Shown: positions 1 to 11,328 of the stretch, in pieces
How the letters are laid out: every line of letters starts with the position of its first letter
Position numbering within the stretch: the stretch's first letter is position 1
NCBI GenBank assembly: GCA_026545765.1
Contig: CM048839.1
Coordinates: forward strand, 56,049,177-56,113,176
Source: Plantago major
Lineage: Eukaryota; Streptophyta; Magnoliopsida; Lamiales; Plantaginaceae
Direction: 5' to 3'
Length of the DNA: 64,000 nucleotides
The notes under the pieces: generated by a model
Database searches by the model: none
What the model was told of the DNA's origin: nothing
Seen by the model: the letters and a program-made list of their open reading frames with translations, nothing else
Translations under genes and position numbers: made by a program

Positions 1-760
1 TCTTCATCGCTTCTCATCATCATCAAGATTAGATCTTGTGAGAGTTTTACGCCTTCTTTATTGCCTGGACTTGATTCGACCTTCTTCTTCTTCTTCGTAA
101 GATTCATCAATCCTTTAACTTGTCTTCTCCTCGAGCCTTGGTACTCCTTGGAGGTTTCGTGCCATGGCCCTTGTTATCATTTTGGTTCCTTCAAGAGGTT
201 TTGGGAAGCTACTATTTGCAAAGCAAATGCTTGAGGAGGGTTCATTGATTCGAGTGGTGGTCGGAAGTTTTCATGTTTCTTCTTCCTTTCTCGAGACGCA
301 CTACCCGTGATTTCTTCTTGCTTTCTTCTCCTTCTTCCCATTCCCCGACTTTGAGGTCCAGATTTGTACATTCTTTCCCTTAGTCATTGTCATTGACTCA
401 CCTCATAAAGGAACTGAGAGAGTCAAAATTCCCTTGTAAATAGTTGTAAAGTGACCAACTTCAAGTTCGACTTTGAGCTCTCGATTTTGCTTGATAAGTC
501 CATTGTCCTTATCGTGAGCTCGCCAATGGGCCTAGGATGGCATCCGCTTCCAGAAAGGTAACTTGCCTCTTGAAAGCTTTTTCACCTAAAGACGATCATC
601 ATCCCTTATCATTCCTGCATCTTTCGAGCAATGACTATGCTTGTTGTTCTCGAGTGACGAGCTCTGAACTTTCTCATTTCAGAGGGGACGAGGCAATTAC
701 TTCCTTGTTTTGTGAAGACATCTCCTTTTCGATGAGCCAAGATTGCATCTGCTCATGTAT

Positions 761-3700
761 TCATGGGAGTGGACGCTTGGCTTTGTTGAATATTGTAGGA
801 GCAATCGCCTTCCTTTTCAAGTGAGAAACCGCTAAATGTTCATTGCGGTGCTCGCGCCAAAGTCTTGTCTTCTTCATCATCCGAGTAATCACCCAAAGGA
901 TCTTCATCCTCTCGACATTTTCATCGATTGTATCGAGTCCAAAGAACCATCTCGTAGATTGGTTTCTTTCCTTCGGGAGGAGGATGGTACTTCTTTTGAA
1001 GATGATGCACTTTAGCTCTTTAACCTCGAGTAAGCAATCATTTCGTAAGTATTGATCTTGTAGTTGATCAAGCTTGTCTCTGGATTTAGCTATTTGATCT
1101 TCCATTGAAGATGGAGTCGTTGTTCTTCTTCCAACAGCTTGTCCGAGTTGAGCAGATCCGGTTTGAGTGTTTAATATTTTCGATCGGTTTCTTCGTAAAG
1201 CTCAACTACTTGTTCAAGAGTAACTGGTGGTTAGAAGATGGATGAGTAGATTTCGAGGAGATGGAGACGAGATTTCGTGAAGTCTTCTCAGGTGCTTTTC
1301 AAGATTGAGGCATCATTTCAGTGAAATTCTCCGTCCCCGTGCAGGGCATCATCATCATCCTTTTGTCGGTCATCCTTTTGGTGATGGTCGGGAGGCTCGT
1401 CAAGTCATTTTCGCTTATCTCTTCCTCCTCATCATCTTCATACAAGATTGATCACTTCAGAATAGTGATCTTCGCCCATTAACCTCTTCTTGTTCGTAAG
1501 GTATAAATTGCGTAGTTCAAGGGGATCGGCTTAAATGCCATTTGTAATCTTGTCCACCATCTCGCCTGCTCAAAGGCTTCAGATCAAATCAGGCGCTTAC
1601 TTCTCCGGAGAAATCTTATGCAATAGAGTCGAATCGTATTTTTCCGTAGGGAACATTGCATGGATGTATGTCTCCAAGTCAAGAGCTCGTGCTCGACTGT
1701 TTGGTTGATCTGTGATTCTCAATATTTCAGAGAGATCAGAGCACCTTAACCTTTGCCATTTCTTGAAGCATTTTATGTGCTTGGGCAAGGTGTGAGCTTT
1801 GAAGAAGGGAAGTAGTCCCTGTCTCAACACTGAGCCCGCCGCACTTGTTTGAGCTCGAAAGAAAGAGTTTTGAGTGAGCTTCAAAACTTTTATAGATATC
1901 TGAGTAGAAGTGTAGTTTAGTTTCTGAGTTACCTGAGTAAGTACTTCAGGCTCAGAGACTTGTTCTACTGAGACAATTGGTGTCTCAGATATCTTGTTGT
2001 GAGGCGGAGACTTGGAAGTCTGGTCCTCATCAACCTTTCTTTCTTGAACCTGAGAATTAATATTATCACAATACTTAGGAAATTTTATCAAGAAAACTTT
2101 AAGTGACAAGTCAGATATCTGAGAGGTCAATTACCTCCATGGGAGGCTCAGATACTTGTCTCTCAGAGACTTGTGCGCCTCGAATCTTTTCTTGTGATGA
2201 AGGCCTTGATGCCTCATCAATTTCCATTGATGCAGGGGATGTCGCAACTTTGTCCCCGTGCATTTCTACTTCTGATTGATCCTGTGAGTAGAAAGTATTG
2301 AATATTTTTAGAAGAGATATAAGATAACCCAAGATGAAGAATACTTATCACTTGATTTGTCATATACCTTCATGCTAGAAGGCTCAGTGATGTGTTCTTC
2401 AGAAACCTTGTTGGTCTCTGGGTTTGTCTCTGGCATTTCTGCCTTATCTTCTTCCATCTCAGTTGGAGCCTGTTAGAAACATTTTAATGATTAAGCACAT
2501 AAACTTATAACTGAAGAAGTGTTATCTTAAGAATCCATTATTACCTATGACACAGGCTCAGATGTCTTAAGAGGCGAGGTTGAGGAAACCTCCTTCTCAG
2601 TTTCTGAGGTAAGCTTTTCAGCTTCCTCTTGTTTTTGTGTTTCTAACTCACCAGAATAAAGAAATTTTATGAGTAACAAGATGTATAAGCATAAAAATTT
2701 TCACAAGATAAGAGTTAAACCGTCACCACCGAGCAATTTCAGTCGATTGGTCTCGGAACTTGTGACCTTTCTATACTTTGGTCTTCTTGTCCCAAAGGTA
2801 GTTTCTTTGCTTGAAGTTTCGGTACTTCACACATTTCGAGTATGCAACTCGCTTGCCTCGGTTGATCATTCCGAGGAGATGTCTCGCTTGATCCTCTCAT
2901 GAGTTGGGGAACCCGCTTTTGCAGGATTTTTTCAAAGATATCGTATTCTGGTAATTCGAAATGGAGTTCATTTACCATTTCATCAACCACTTGTGGCTGT
3001 TGTGGTTGTTGTGATTGTGGTTGTTGTGGTTGTCTGGAAGTAGAGGATTGATCAGTAGAAAGTTCTTCCAAATTTTTAGTTGTGGCGTTTCCATCAGCAT
3101 CCGCTAGTACTAAAATACCATTCATCAGGGCTTTTTGAAGTTGTGCAAGAGAAATATTCCCTGATGATGTGTTTGCACCAACAACCTTTGCTATAGGTTC
3201 AGCAACCTGTGGTGTAGGTTCTTCTTCAGATACCTTATCACCGCCATCGCTTCAAGAATCTTAGCCCTCTTTGTTCTTTCTAGGACTTGAGAGATGACCA
3301 ATTCATCATCTTCATCGTCAGAGCTCTCATCAGCATTAGGAACTGATTGGTCCATTATTCCTGCGGTTTCTGCAGATAGGGCTTGGTGTTTTTCACCACT
3401 TTTGGCAGCATTTATGAGTTCATCAGCAAGGCTTTCTGCATTAGTCGCAACATTTCTGAAAGCACTTTCTCTTGCTGAGTCTACTTGTTCAGTAGTTGAT
3501 AACTCTTTTCAAAGATTGATGATTTCATCCGCTTTATCGCCTTCATCGGCAATGCCTGAAGATATCTGAGAATCGATAACCTCTTTAGGTGTGTCTTCTG
3601 ATTTGCCAGCAGACTTCTTTCTTGAAGTTCTGGGCTTCTTGGTCGCAACATTTTCTTCAGATACCTTTTCAGACTTTCGCTTCTTAGAACCTTTCTGAGA

Positions 3701-4604
3701 CCCAAAGAATCTTTTTCATCAAGTTTGTATACTCATATTTGTAGAGTAGGTTATCATTATTTCAAATTGCCTCTCCGAGCTTAATGCCAAGCTTTTCCAA
3801 AGAAGTAGCATATTTTCGCACTATATCCTACAATGGCCTTTCGCTCCTAGTCCTTTGGTAATCTTAGGCTCAAGCCTTGAATCTTCTTCACAAACTTCGT
3901 AAAGGCGATTTCCCCAGCTTAAAAGGGTTTTCCAAATTTTGTCTTGTTGATTCAAAGAAGAACATCATCATCCACCGTTCTTCGCTAGTCCGTCAACACC
4001 TCCTTGTAGACCATCAAAGCATCCGTGAAGAATGCATGACAAGATATCCCAAAGGAACCATCGATGTCCGTTCGGATGTCGAAGCTTGAACTCAAAGGTG
4101 TATCGATTTTCAAGATCACACACGCCATCAGAAAGTTCTTTAACACCTTCAAGGAGTTCATCATCCTTGGTGTTTATTTCAAAATCCTTTCCAAGATTTT
4201 GAAACTCAAACAACTTACGAAGTTGTTAAGTCCGTATGATTTCCTTTCCTCGATCGAGGTTTTGATGCACTATTTCAAAGGTTTCTGTAAACACAGAAAT
4301 AATCTCGAGTTGTTGTAGAATTCCAAAACATCGAGTGATGAAATTCCACTAGGCAGCGTATAGAAAGCCCTCGATTTGTGCCTTTTCAAGCATGTCAAGA
4401 ATTAGCTTCGGGCTCGGTTCTCTATTCCACCGTGAGGTATTCCTCAACCATGGCACCACCCCAAATCATTATGTGATTTGAAGTCCAATGGTCGATTAAA
4501 ATCTCCTACCAATGGTTGTTCACATAACCAACTCGGTGCTTGCTTTTCAAAGCATCAAAGGAGGATTGAGATTTCAGTGTGGTTGAACTTTTAGGGGCCA
4601 TCTC
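761..4604 (-). pseudogene. env-like third region of the SIRE-like element
   Basis: The minus strand downstream of RNase H carries a series of reading-frame pieces, the first opening near 4604 with MAPKSS. The pieces are rich in Ser, Glu, Lys and Gln, with recurrent VSE tripeptides and a Gln/Pro-rich stretch near 2990-3040. A charged, coiled-coil-like segment (MEDQIAKSRDKLDQLQ) lies near 1050-1105. SIRE/Maximus elements are known to carry an env-like ORF here, with low sequence conservation and coiled-coil potential. Placement by position is good; no transmembrane or fusion motif is recognisable. It is broken into many pieces. Bases 1-760 look like a continuation of the same decayed 3' region. 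Confidence 0.55.
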
Positions 4605-5171
4605 TTTATATAGTGTAGGGATTTGAAATTGGTGTTTGAAAGAGATTTGATTCAGTAATTCTTTGCAAAAACACTTAATCTTGATTTGACGAGATTGTAG
4701 AAGTTTTGCAGAGAATCAAGAGAAGGATTTGCTATTTTTGTGCAAGATGAGTTTTCGGATTAGGCAAAAGTGATTTCCTATGCCAAAATCCTATATATAT
4801 AGCAATTGAATCCCAATGCATAAATACATACAAATTGATTTTGTGTGTACGATTCTGATTTGCAAGCTGCGTGAGCAAAAGCTAGTTCGGCATTAAATGC
4901 TTAGTGGGCCATGTCCTAATTTCAATACCCACTATTTACTCAATTAATTTCCACCGCATGCATCAATCGCTTAATTTCATCAAGGGTCACCATTGCTTTT
5001 TCAAAGAATGATCACAATCAACAAGTGTCATTGTGCCCATTTAATGAATTTTGGCATTTGCTATCCGAATCACAATTGTATTTGACCAAGGACACCGCTC
5101 GTGATCCGAATCATTTTATACTTAGGATTTTTTTTTTTAAGTTTTTCATCAAGATAGAAATAATGCGAGTT
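4605..5171. other. AT-rich spacer between RNase H and the env-like region
   Basis: No coding signature is seen on either strand. The segment contains A/T-rich runs and short TA tracts (near 4790-4800) and lies between the env-like region and the RNase H domain of the SIRE-like element, where these elements normally have a non-coding spacer. Confidence 0.4.
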
Positions 5172-5317
5172 TCAAGAGAGTAGTTGACTGCAGATAGTTA
5201 TACTATTCTCTTTGTGTTCCCTGCTTATAGAGTGATTCAGATATCCGAGTTCCGCCTCGTAGATCTTAAGCTTTCTTTTGCTCTTTAGCCTTTTGACTTC
5301 GGATACCCATTCCATTT

Positions 5318-5455
5318 CTTTTCTCTGTCGGATACCCGCTCTAGATACCTCTTCTCCGGATGCCCGCTCAGATACCTTTTCTCTGGATGCCTGCTCCAGA
5401 TCCGGATGCCTGCTCAGATACCTCTTCTCCGGATGCCTGCTCTGCATACGAACTC
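5318..5455. repeat. Degenerate minisatellite inside the SIRE-like element
   Basis: Several imperfect units of roughly 26-30 bp each combine GGATGCC[C/T]GCTC with AGATACCTCTTCTCC. On the minus strand the array would read as alternating charged blocks such as VSERASGEEVSRAGI. It lies just downstream of the RNase H region. Confidence 0.7.
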
Positions 5456-5500
5456 TTCAGCTCATCGGTAGTTCCATTAGTCCAAGACTATGTCTTAAGG

Positions 5501-5943
5501 TTAAGAATCTACTTTCTTGTAGTGGCTTAGTGAAGATATCCGCAAGTCGGTCTTCGCCCAATCTTGAGTATCTCTATATCGCCTTTTCAACATGGTCTCG
5601 GCGAAGTGATGTCTAACATCAATGTGCTTTGTTCGCATGAAATTTAGGATTCGTAATCGCAATAGCACTTGTGTTGTCACGTAAAATGGGAGTTTTCTTC
5701 TCATCGAGTCCATAGTCTTTGAGTTGTTGTATCCACGTAATTTGTGTCGACAACAACCAAGAAGAATATATTCAGCCTGTGGTAGAAGTTGCAATTGAGT
5801 TTTGCTTTTGCTAAACCATGAGATAAGTCTAGTACCCGAAACCCAAGTTCTCGAGGTGCTTTTCCTATCAAGCGTTGTTCCAAAGATAATCGCCATTCGA
5901 GTACCCAATTTAAACTCAATCCACTTTCTTTAGGGTACCACAA
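5501..5943 (-). pseudogene. copia RNase H domain (fossil)
   Basis: The minus strand shows the copia RNase H signature: SGTRLISWFSKSKTQ followed by QAEYILLGCC, close to the family consensus 'SWxSKKQ...STAEAEY'. It follows the reverse transcriptase region of the same element in the expected order. It is part of the broken SIRE-like element. Confidence 0.75.
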
Positions 5944-5982
5944 TCCTACATCTAATATCGCACTTTACATACCTTAATATTT

Positions 5983-7221
5983 TCATAGCAATGTTGTAGT
6001 GTGTTTGCATTGATTTGTTTGAAATCTAGCACATACTCCAACGGCATATTGAATATCAGGTCTACTTGCAGTGAGGTAAAGTAGTGAACCTATCACTTTC
6101 CTATACTTATGTTCTTCAACACTCTTATCTGATTCAGTATAGGTCATTTTGGTTCCAATGCTCATAGGTATCTTAGAATTCTTTTCAGAAGGCTTAAGAT
6201 TGAATTTTGTGAGATATCTTTGATACTTTGTTTGACTAATGAATATTCCATCATTGAGTTGCTTGACTTGCAATCCTAGAAAATAATTCATTTCTCCCAT
6301 CATGCTCATCTCAAACTTACTTTTAATGAGGTTTGCAAAGTCATTACAAAGTTGCTTGTCCTTAGATCCAAATATGATGTCATCAACATATACTTGAACT
6401 AAGAGTAGTTTCTCATCATGATTTAAGGTAAATAAAGTTTTATCAACTTCACCTTTCTTGAAACCACTTTCCAGAAGGTATTTGGCCAAAGTGTCATACC
6501 ATGCTCTTGGAGCCTGTTTCAGTCCATATAGAGCTTTCTGTAGTTTATAGACCATTCTACTTTCTGAGGAAACTTCAAAGCCAGGTGGTTGCTCAACATA
6601 AACTTCTTCTGCAAGTTCACCGTTCAAGAATGCACTTTTAACATCCATATGATAAACTTTGAAATCTTTATGAGCTGCAAAGGCTAGAAAGAGTCTTATT
6701 GCATCCAACTGCAACCGGTTCATATGACTCACAAAATCTAAGCCTTCACCGGGTAAATCCTCGCAACCAATCTTGCTTTGTCAAGTTATTTCACCAGATT
6801 CATTCATCTTGTTTCTGAAAACCCATTTAGTTCCAATCACAGTTATTCCTTCTATAAATGGAACTAGTTTCCAGACTTTGTTTCTCTCAAATTGATCCAA
6901 CTCTTCTTGCATTGCAGAGATCCAGTCTTGGTCTCCTAATGCTTCTTCTAAATTTTTAGTTTCAATATTCGAGATGAAACATCCAAAGAGAGAATTAGCA
7001 TTTTCAGCTATTGCTCTCCTAGTCCTAACACCTTGATTAATTGGTCCAATTACATCCTTTGCAGGATGATCTTTGATCCATCTCATCATAGGTTTAGTGC
7101 TAGTAGGATCAATATCCAAGTGATTTGAGTGTGAATCACTAAGATTATGATTCGATACTTTTTCAGTATCTGAGATATCTGACATATGGGAAATGTCATG
7201 GATATTCTGACACTTTTTCAA
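5983..7221 (-). pseudogene. copia reverse transcriptase region (fossil)
   Basis: The minus strand carries an RVT_2-type reverse transcriptase. The N-terminal part has GTKWVFRNKMNESGE (near 6790-6840) and EELDQFERNKVWKLVP. The core has HMDVKSAFLNGELAEEVYVE and GFEVSSE, then the catalytic YVDDIIFGS (near 6370-6400) and YFLGLQVKQLNDGIFISQ. Copying the RNA genome into cDNA is the family role. The stretch 7218-7470 upstream is an acidic linker rich in VSE and DIS repeats between integrase and RT. It is broken overall, although the core palm segment is well preserved. Confidence 0.88.
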
Positions 7222-7472
7222 AGGTTAGAGATATCTGGAACTTGCATTTCAGCAGTCTTATTTTCAGATACCTCTTCATGATGAAGGTTCTCAGTAACCT
7301 GTTCCATTTCTGGAAAACTCATAGGAAATTCCTCATCATGTCTGTGAGTCATCTTGTTGTTACTAGGCTTTTCAAGCTTTTCTATGTCAGAGTCATCCTC
7401 ACTTTCCATAATAATGTTTCTCCTTTCTGAGGATTCTTCTTTAGAGTCCCTCAGTAATAGTTCTTTGAACCT

Positions 7473-8363
7473 TTATGAGATTTCATCATTAGGAGGTGTT
7501 TTCTTATTTCCTTCATAGAATACAACATGAATTGATTCTTCAATTTTCTTTGTGCTTTTGTTGTAAACTCTATAGGCTTTGCTATTTGTGGAATAGCCAA
7601 GAAAAACACCTTCATCTGCCTTTGGTTGAAATGTTCTCAGATAATCTTTCCCATTGTTTAGAACAAAACATCTACAACCAAATACTCTCAGATGTTTGAT
7701 ATTAGGGGGTCTACCAACCAAGATTTCATAGGGGGTCTTGTCATTGTGTTTGTTTATCAAGCATCTGTTTTGAGTGTAGCAAGCTGTGTTTTCAGCTTCA
7801 ACCCAATAAATTTCACTTATTTCAGTGTCTGCTAGCATTGTCCTTGCAGCTTCTTTAAGGATTCTGTTTTTCCTTTCTGCAACACCATTTTGTTGAGGTG
7901 TTCTTACAGAGGAAAGTTGGTGTTGTATACCTTCGCAGGTACAAAACTCCTTTATGTACTGGTTGACAAACTCAGTACCATGGTCTGTTCTGATTGCAGA
8001 TACTTTGTCATTTTTCATGACTTCAAGCTTTTTCAGCAAGTTTGGTATCTCCACCCTGGCATCAAATTTGTGTTTCAGAAAGACAACCCAAGTGAATCTT
8101 GAGAAGTCATCTACAACAACTGATTCATACTTCTTTCCCGCATAACTAGTTACAGATGATTCAAAAAGATCCATGTGTAAAAGTTGCGTGGGTCTAACAC
8201 TAGAGTGTCCGATTGGACTTGAAAGAGACCTTAGATTGTTTCCCATCCGACAAAGTGTAATAGATACCATCCTTTCTCGAAAGATGTTCGAAGGCCAACC
8301 ACTAACTCTTTCGACAAGTCTGCTCGTAGTTTTGAAGTTCAAGTGACTCATTCTTTGTGCCAT
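7473..8363 (-). pseudogene. copia integrase core (fossil)
   Basis: The minus strand has a well-preserved rve-type integrase core of nearly 300 residues. The DDE triad context is visible: MDLFESS for the first Asp, IRTDHGTEFVN for the second, and QQNGVAERKNR for the Glu. It is followed by the GRPPNIKHLRVFGCRCFVLN motif typical of plant copia C-terminal integrase. The family role is insertion of cDNA with a 5-bp target duplication. It is part of the broken SIRE-like element. Confidence 0.9.
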
Positions 8364-8766
8364 AACCGGGCTCTTCCAGGTGACCAGATTGACTCACCAT
8401 GAGACATTCTTCAGTTGTGGCAGATGCCCAATCGGCAACATAAAGACTGCCTTTCTGCTTTGACTCATTGTCAATTAGTTTGCAGTATTTAGCTTTGAAT
8501 TTTATAGTAAAACCCTTGTCTGCAAACTGGCTCATGCTAAATAGATTGTATTTCAAATCCTTAACATGTAATACGCCAGTGATTGTTAAAGTCCCCAATT
8601 TGACGCTACAAATCCCAGATAGGGATTTAATTCTCCTCCAAAGAACTGATATCCGGTCCGTGTTGCAAGCTTTGTAATCAACCGATTTGCTTTGTCTCTT
8701 GTCATGTGCTTTCCGATCCACTATCAAATAGCCATTGTGCTTTAGTCCAGAGGCATTCGCACACAT
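8302..8766 (-). pseudogene. copia protease / pre-integrase region (fossil)
   Basis: The minus-strand segment contains GVLHVKDLKYNLFSMSQFAD, the conserved stretch that follows the aspartic protease active site in plant copia polyproteins (usual form 'vlyvp.l..NLlSvsqL'). It then runs toward the pre-integrase region. The catalytic DSG triad of the protease is not clearly readable. It lies between gag and integrase as expected, and is broken. Confidence 0.75.
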
Positions 8767-9214
8767 GTGAAACAGTGAGATTAGGTTCTCATATCTTTGA
8801 TGGAACCGTAATTAAAAGTTCTTCCAAGAGGAATCCATTTTTGAATGAATTTCTTTGAAATATGCTTTTCCGACAGAACGTAAGGAGGAATTCTATTTGA
8901 ATGAATGTTATCATTAGTAAGAATTATTTTCTTCCTCGGTGTGTTCCTAGGTGCTCCATATGATGCTTTCAGACACTGTCAGTTTCCGAGTTTGTTTTCA
9001 AAGAACTTAGCCTTCCTTGCTGATTTCTTCTAGCCCGGCATCTGATTTTCATGGCTTGATTTAACTTCCACTTCGATAATTGCTTTGAGCAATTCTAGCT
9101 TTCACCATCGCTCTTGCTCCCGCTTGTACTCATGAGCAAGTTGTTTTCCGATGCCTTTGTAGCTAATACCGTTGCCAGACTTGAAGCTATCTCGAGATCT
9201 TTTCTCAGCCTTTG

Positions 9215-11231
9215 CTAGTCTCCGGTCGGTCCAATTTCTTTCCGTAAAGTGACATGGGAGAATTTGCCACCTCGAATTCTACCTTTTTGAGAGACATAGC
9301 ACCGCTGGTGTTTACACATTTCAAAGGTTGTGTTTCTTTTCGTAGACGTGCCCAACAGCTTTGTTTTTGACTTGTTTTTCCCACAAAGGTTTAGTCGAAT
9401 CGCCTTTCCTTTGTCAACAATCTTTGTCTTCCCACCGATACTATAGATTGCATGGGAACGCCTTTTGAAAGTACTTACAAATGTTCTTCTCTCCTTACTC
9501 TTATTCAGAGTGATAGAACAATCATCTGCGGTATTCAAATTTCAAGTCCTTTCTTTTTCAAGGATCTCTTAAGTAAGATTGTACTTCAAGAAGAGTGTCA
9601 CTAGCTTGCATAAGATTGAAAAGATAATTCTTTCTTCGAGTTCCTTGTTCTCGTAAAGAAGATCTTCATATTTCTTTTGTAATTCAGCCATCGCTTCTTT
9701 ATGTGACTTTTCGCCTCGATATCGAGCTTTGAGAGATGCATTTTCAAAGATCCTTTCTCTGATTCTTTAACTAATTGAGAATTTTCCTTTTCAAGAGAAT
9801 TCTTTTCTTCTTCAAGGTTTTCATTTAGATCGTATCATTAGAAATTCTCTTTAATAGATGTCAAGTTCTTTTCTGAGATTTTCTAGATTTTTTATTTCCT
9901 CTTAGTCACTTTCATAAGTATAACAGGAATTATGTGTTACCTCATCAGCAATAAGACATTTTTCTATGTTGAGATGTTCGATCACAATTTCGCAACTCCA
10001 CACATTTCATTCTTCTTGAGGTCAAGTCGATTATATCATGAGTAACTCCACATAATTGGTGATGGTAAGGTCGAGTCATCCGAATTGTCATCTTCAGAAT
10101 CTGTCTCAACGTCTAGAGCATCCAGTTGAATTTGGATTTTCTTTCTTCAGTTAATAGAGCTTTCTGGCTTCTTCTGAAGATTCTCCTATCTTTCTTGTCA
10201 CATGTCCTTGGTTTGTCGAGGCGTGACAATCCTTCTTGAAGTGGCTGTGTTTCACAATAGAAACAGATATCGCTTCCAATTCGCTTGCTCAAGACATGAT
10301 GCTTTCTCGAAATGGCTTGTTCAATGAAGCTTTGCATATTTTTGTATCGGTGATAGTTTGAGCCTAGATGCTTTTTCTCTTTCGCTTTTCTTCTTTCAAT
10401 TTCTCGATTGATATATTTGCTCATTTGCTTTGGCAAGAAGAGCATCCTCGCTTTTCCTTACTTTTCTTCTTTTCAAGTTCCATGAGTGATTAGAGCAACA
10501 TTTTGCAACTTTTCATTGTTTGTTCTCTTTGAGTTGTCTCATAATCAACAGAGTAAGATGAGAGAAAGTTCCACTTGAGTGATATTTGCATTCCTTGGTT
10601 AAAATAAAGAATTCGGTATGCTCCCATTGTGGTTAAGACTTCGACAATAGTCTTAATCTTTTCTCGACCGAGTATCTGCTTTCCCAAGAGTCGCCATGTC
10701 ACTCATGAGAGTGGTAAATCAAATCAAGTTCTTCCGTAGTTTCAAGGTCCTTGTTTGAAATTTTGAAATTTCAACTTGAGAACTTCAACTTGTTTTCTTG
10801 GTTTTCGCCCGCATGTATTTCTTCAATCACCGCTGTGTAACTTTCGCTGCTTTAGCACCTACGCTTATTAATCAGCTCCGGTGTCGATCCGATGATGATA
10901 TTACGAGCTTGACCATCCAGACGATTTCTCTCGGCATCTTCCGATGTCCAGTTCTCTCGATTTGGTTCAGAATAACTTGACTAGTAGATCTCCCACTTGT
11001 TGACGCATCGGTTTGTGAAGATCCTTCGCTTTGATCTCTATCTCTACCATTAGAAAACTCCATGACTTGTTTGAGTTGTTGAATGACTATTGGGCCATTC
11101 TTTATCACTTCGATCATTTCGTCACTTATGGCTTCAAGGTGGAGCATCCTGTTATTTTTCCATTTCTCGTAATTCTCTGGTTTGAGAATGGGTGCATCAC
11201 TCAGAGACATACCTGCACACTTAACACACAA
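9215..11231 (-). pseudogene. copia gag region of the SIRE-like element (fossil)
   Basis: The gag N-terminus lies just inside the primer binding site: MSLSDAPILKPENYEKWKNN resembles the 'P.L...NY..Wk..m' start of plant copia gag. Further along is a partial zinc-knuckle-like piece (CFYCE, near 10240-10260), preceded by basic and coiled-coil-like sequence. Gag forms the virus-like particle. The region is heavily broken and the full CCHC knuckle cannot be read. Confidence 0.65.
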
Positions 11232-11314
11232 ATTAAATAGTCCTCAAAAAATGGACAAAGTTCCTTCACCTATCTGGGGATCTAGGTTCAGTGCAGAAGG
11301 CTTGTGAACCTCCT

Positions 11315-11326
11315 GCTCTGATACCA
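11315..11326 (-). promoter_or_regulatory. Primer binding site, initiator tRNA-Met type
   Basis: The minus strand reads TGGTATCAGAGC, the standard 12-nt complement of plant initiator tRNA-Met used by copia elements. It lies 2 bp from the LTR edge at 11329, which fixes both the LTR end and the minus-strand direction. Confidence 0.95.
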
Positions 11327-11328
11327 CT

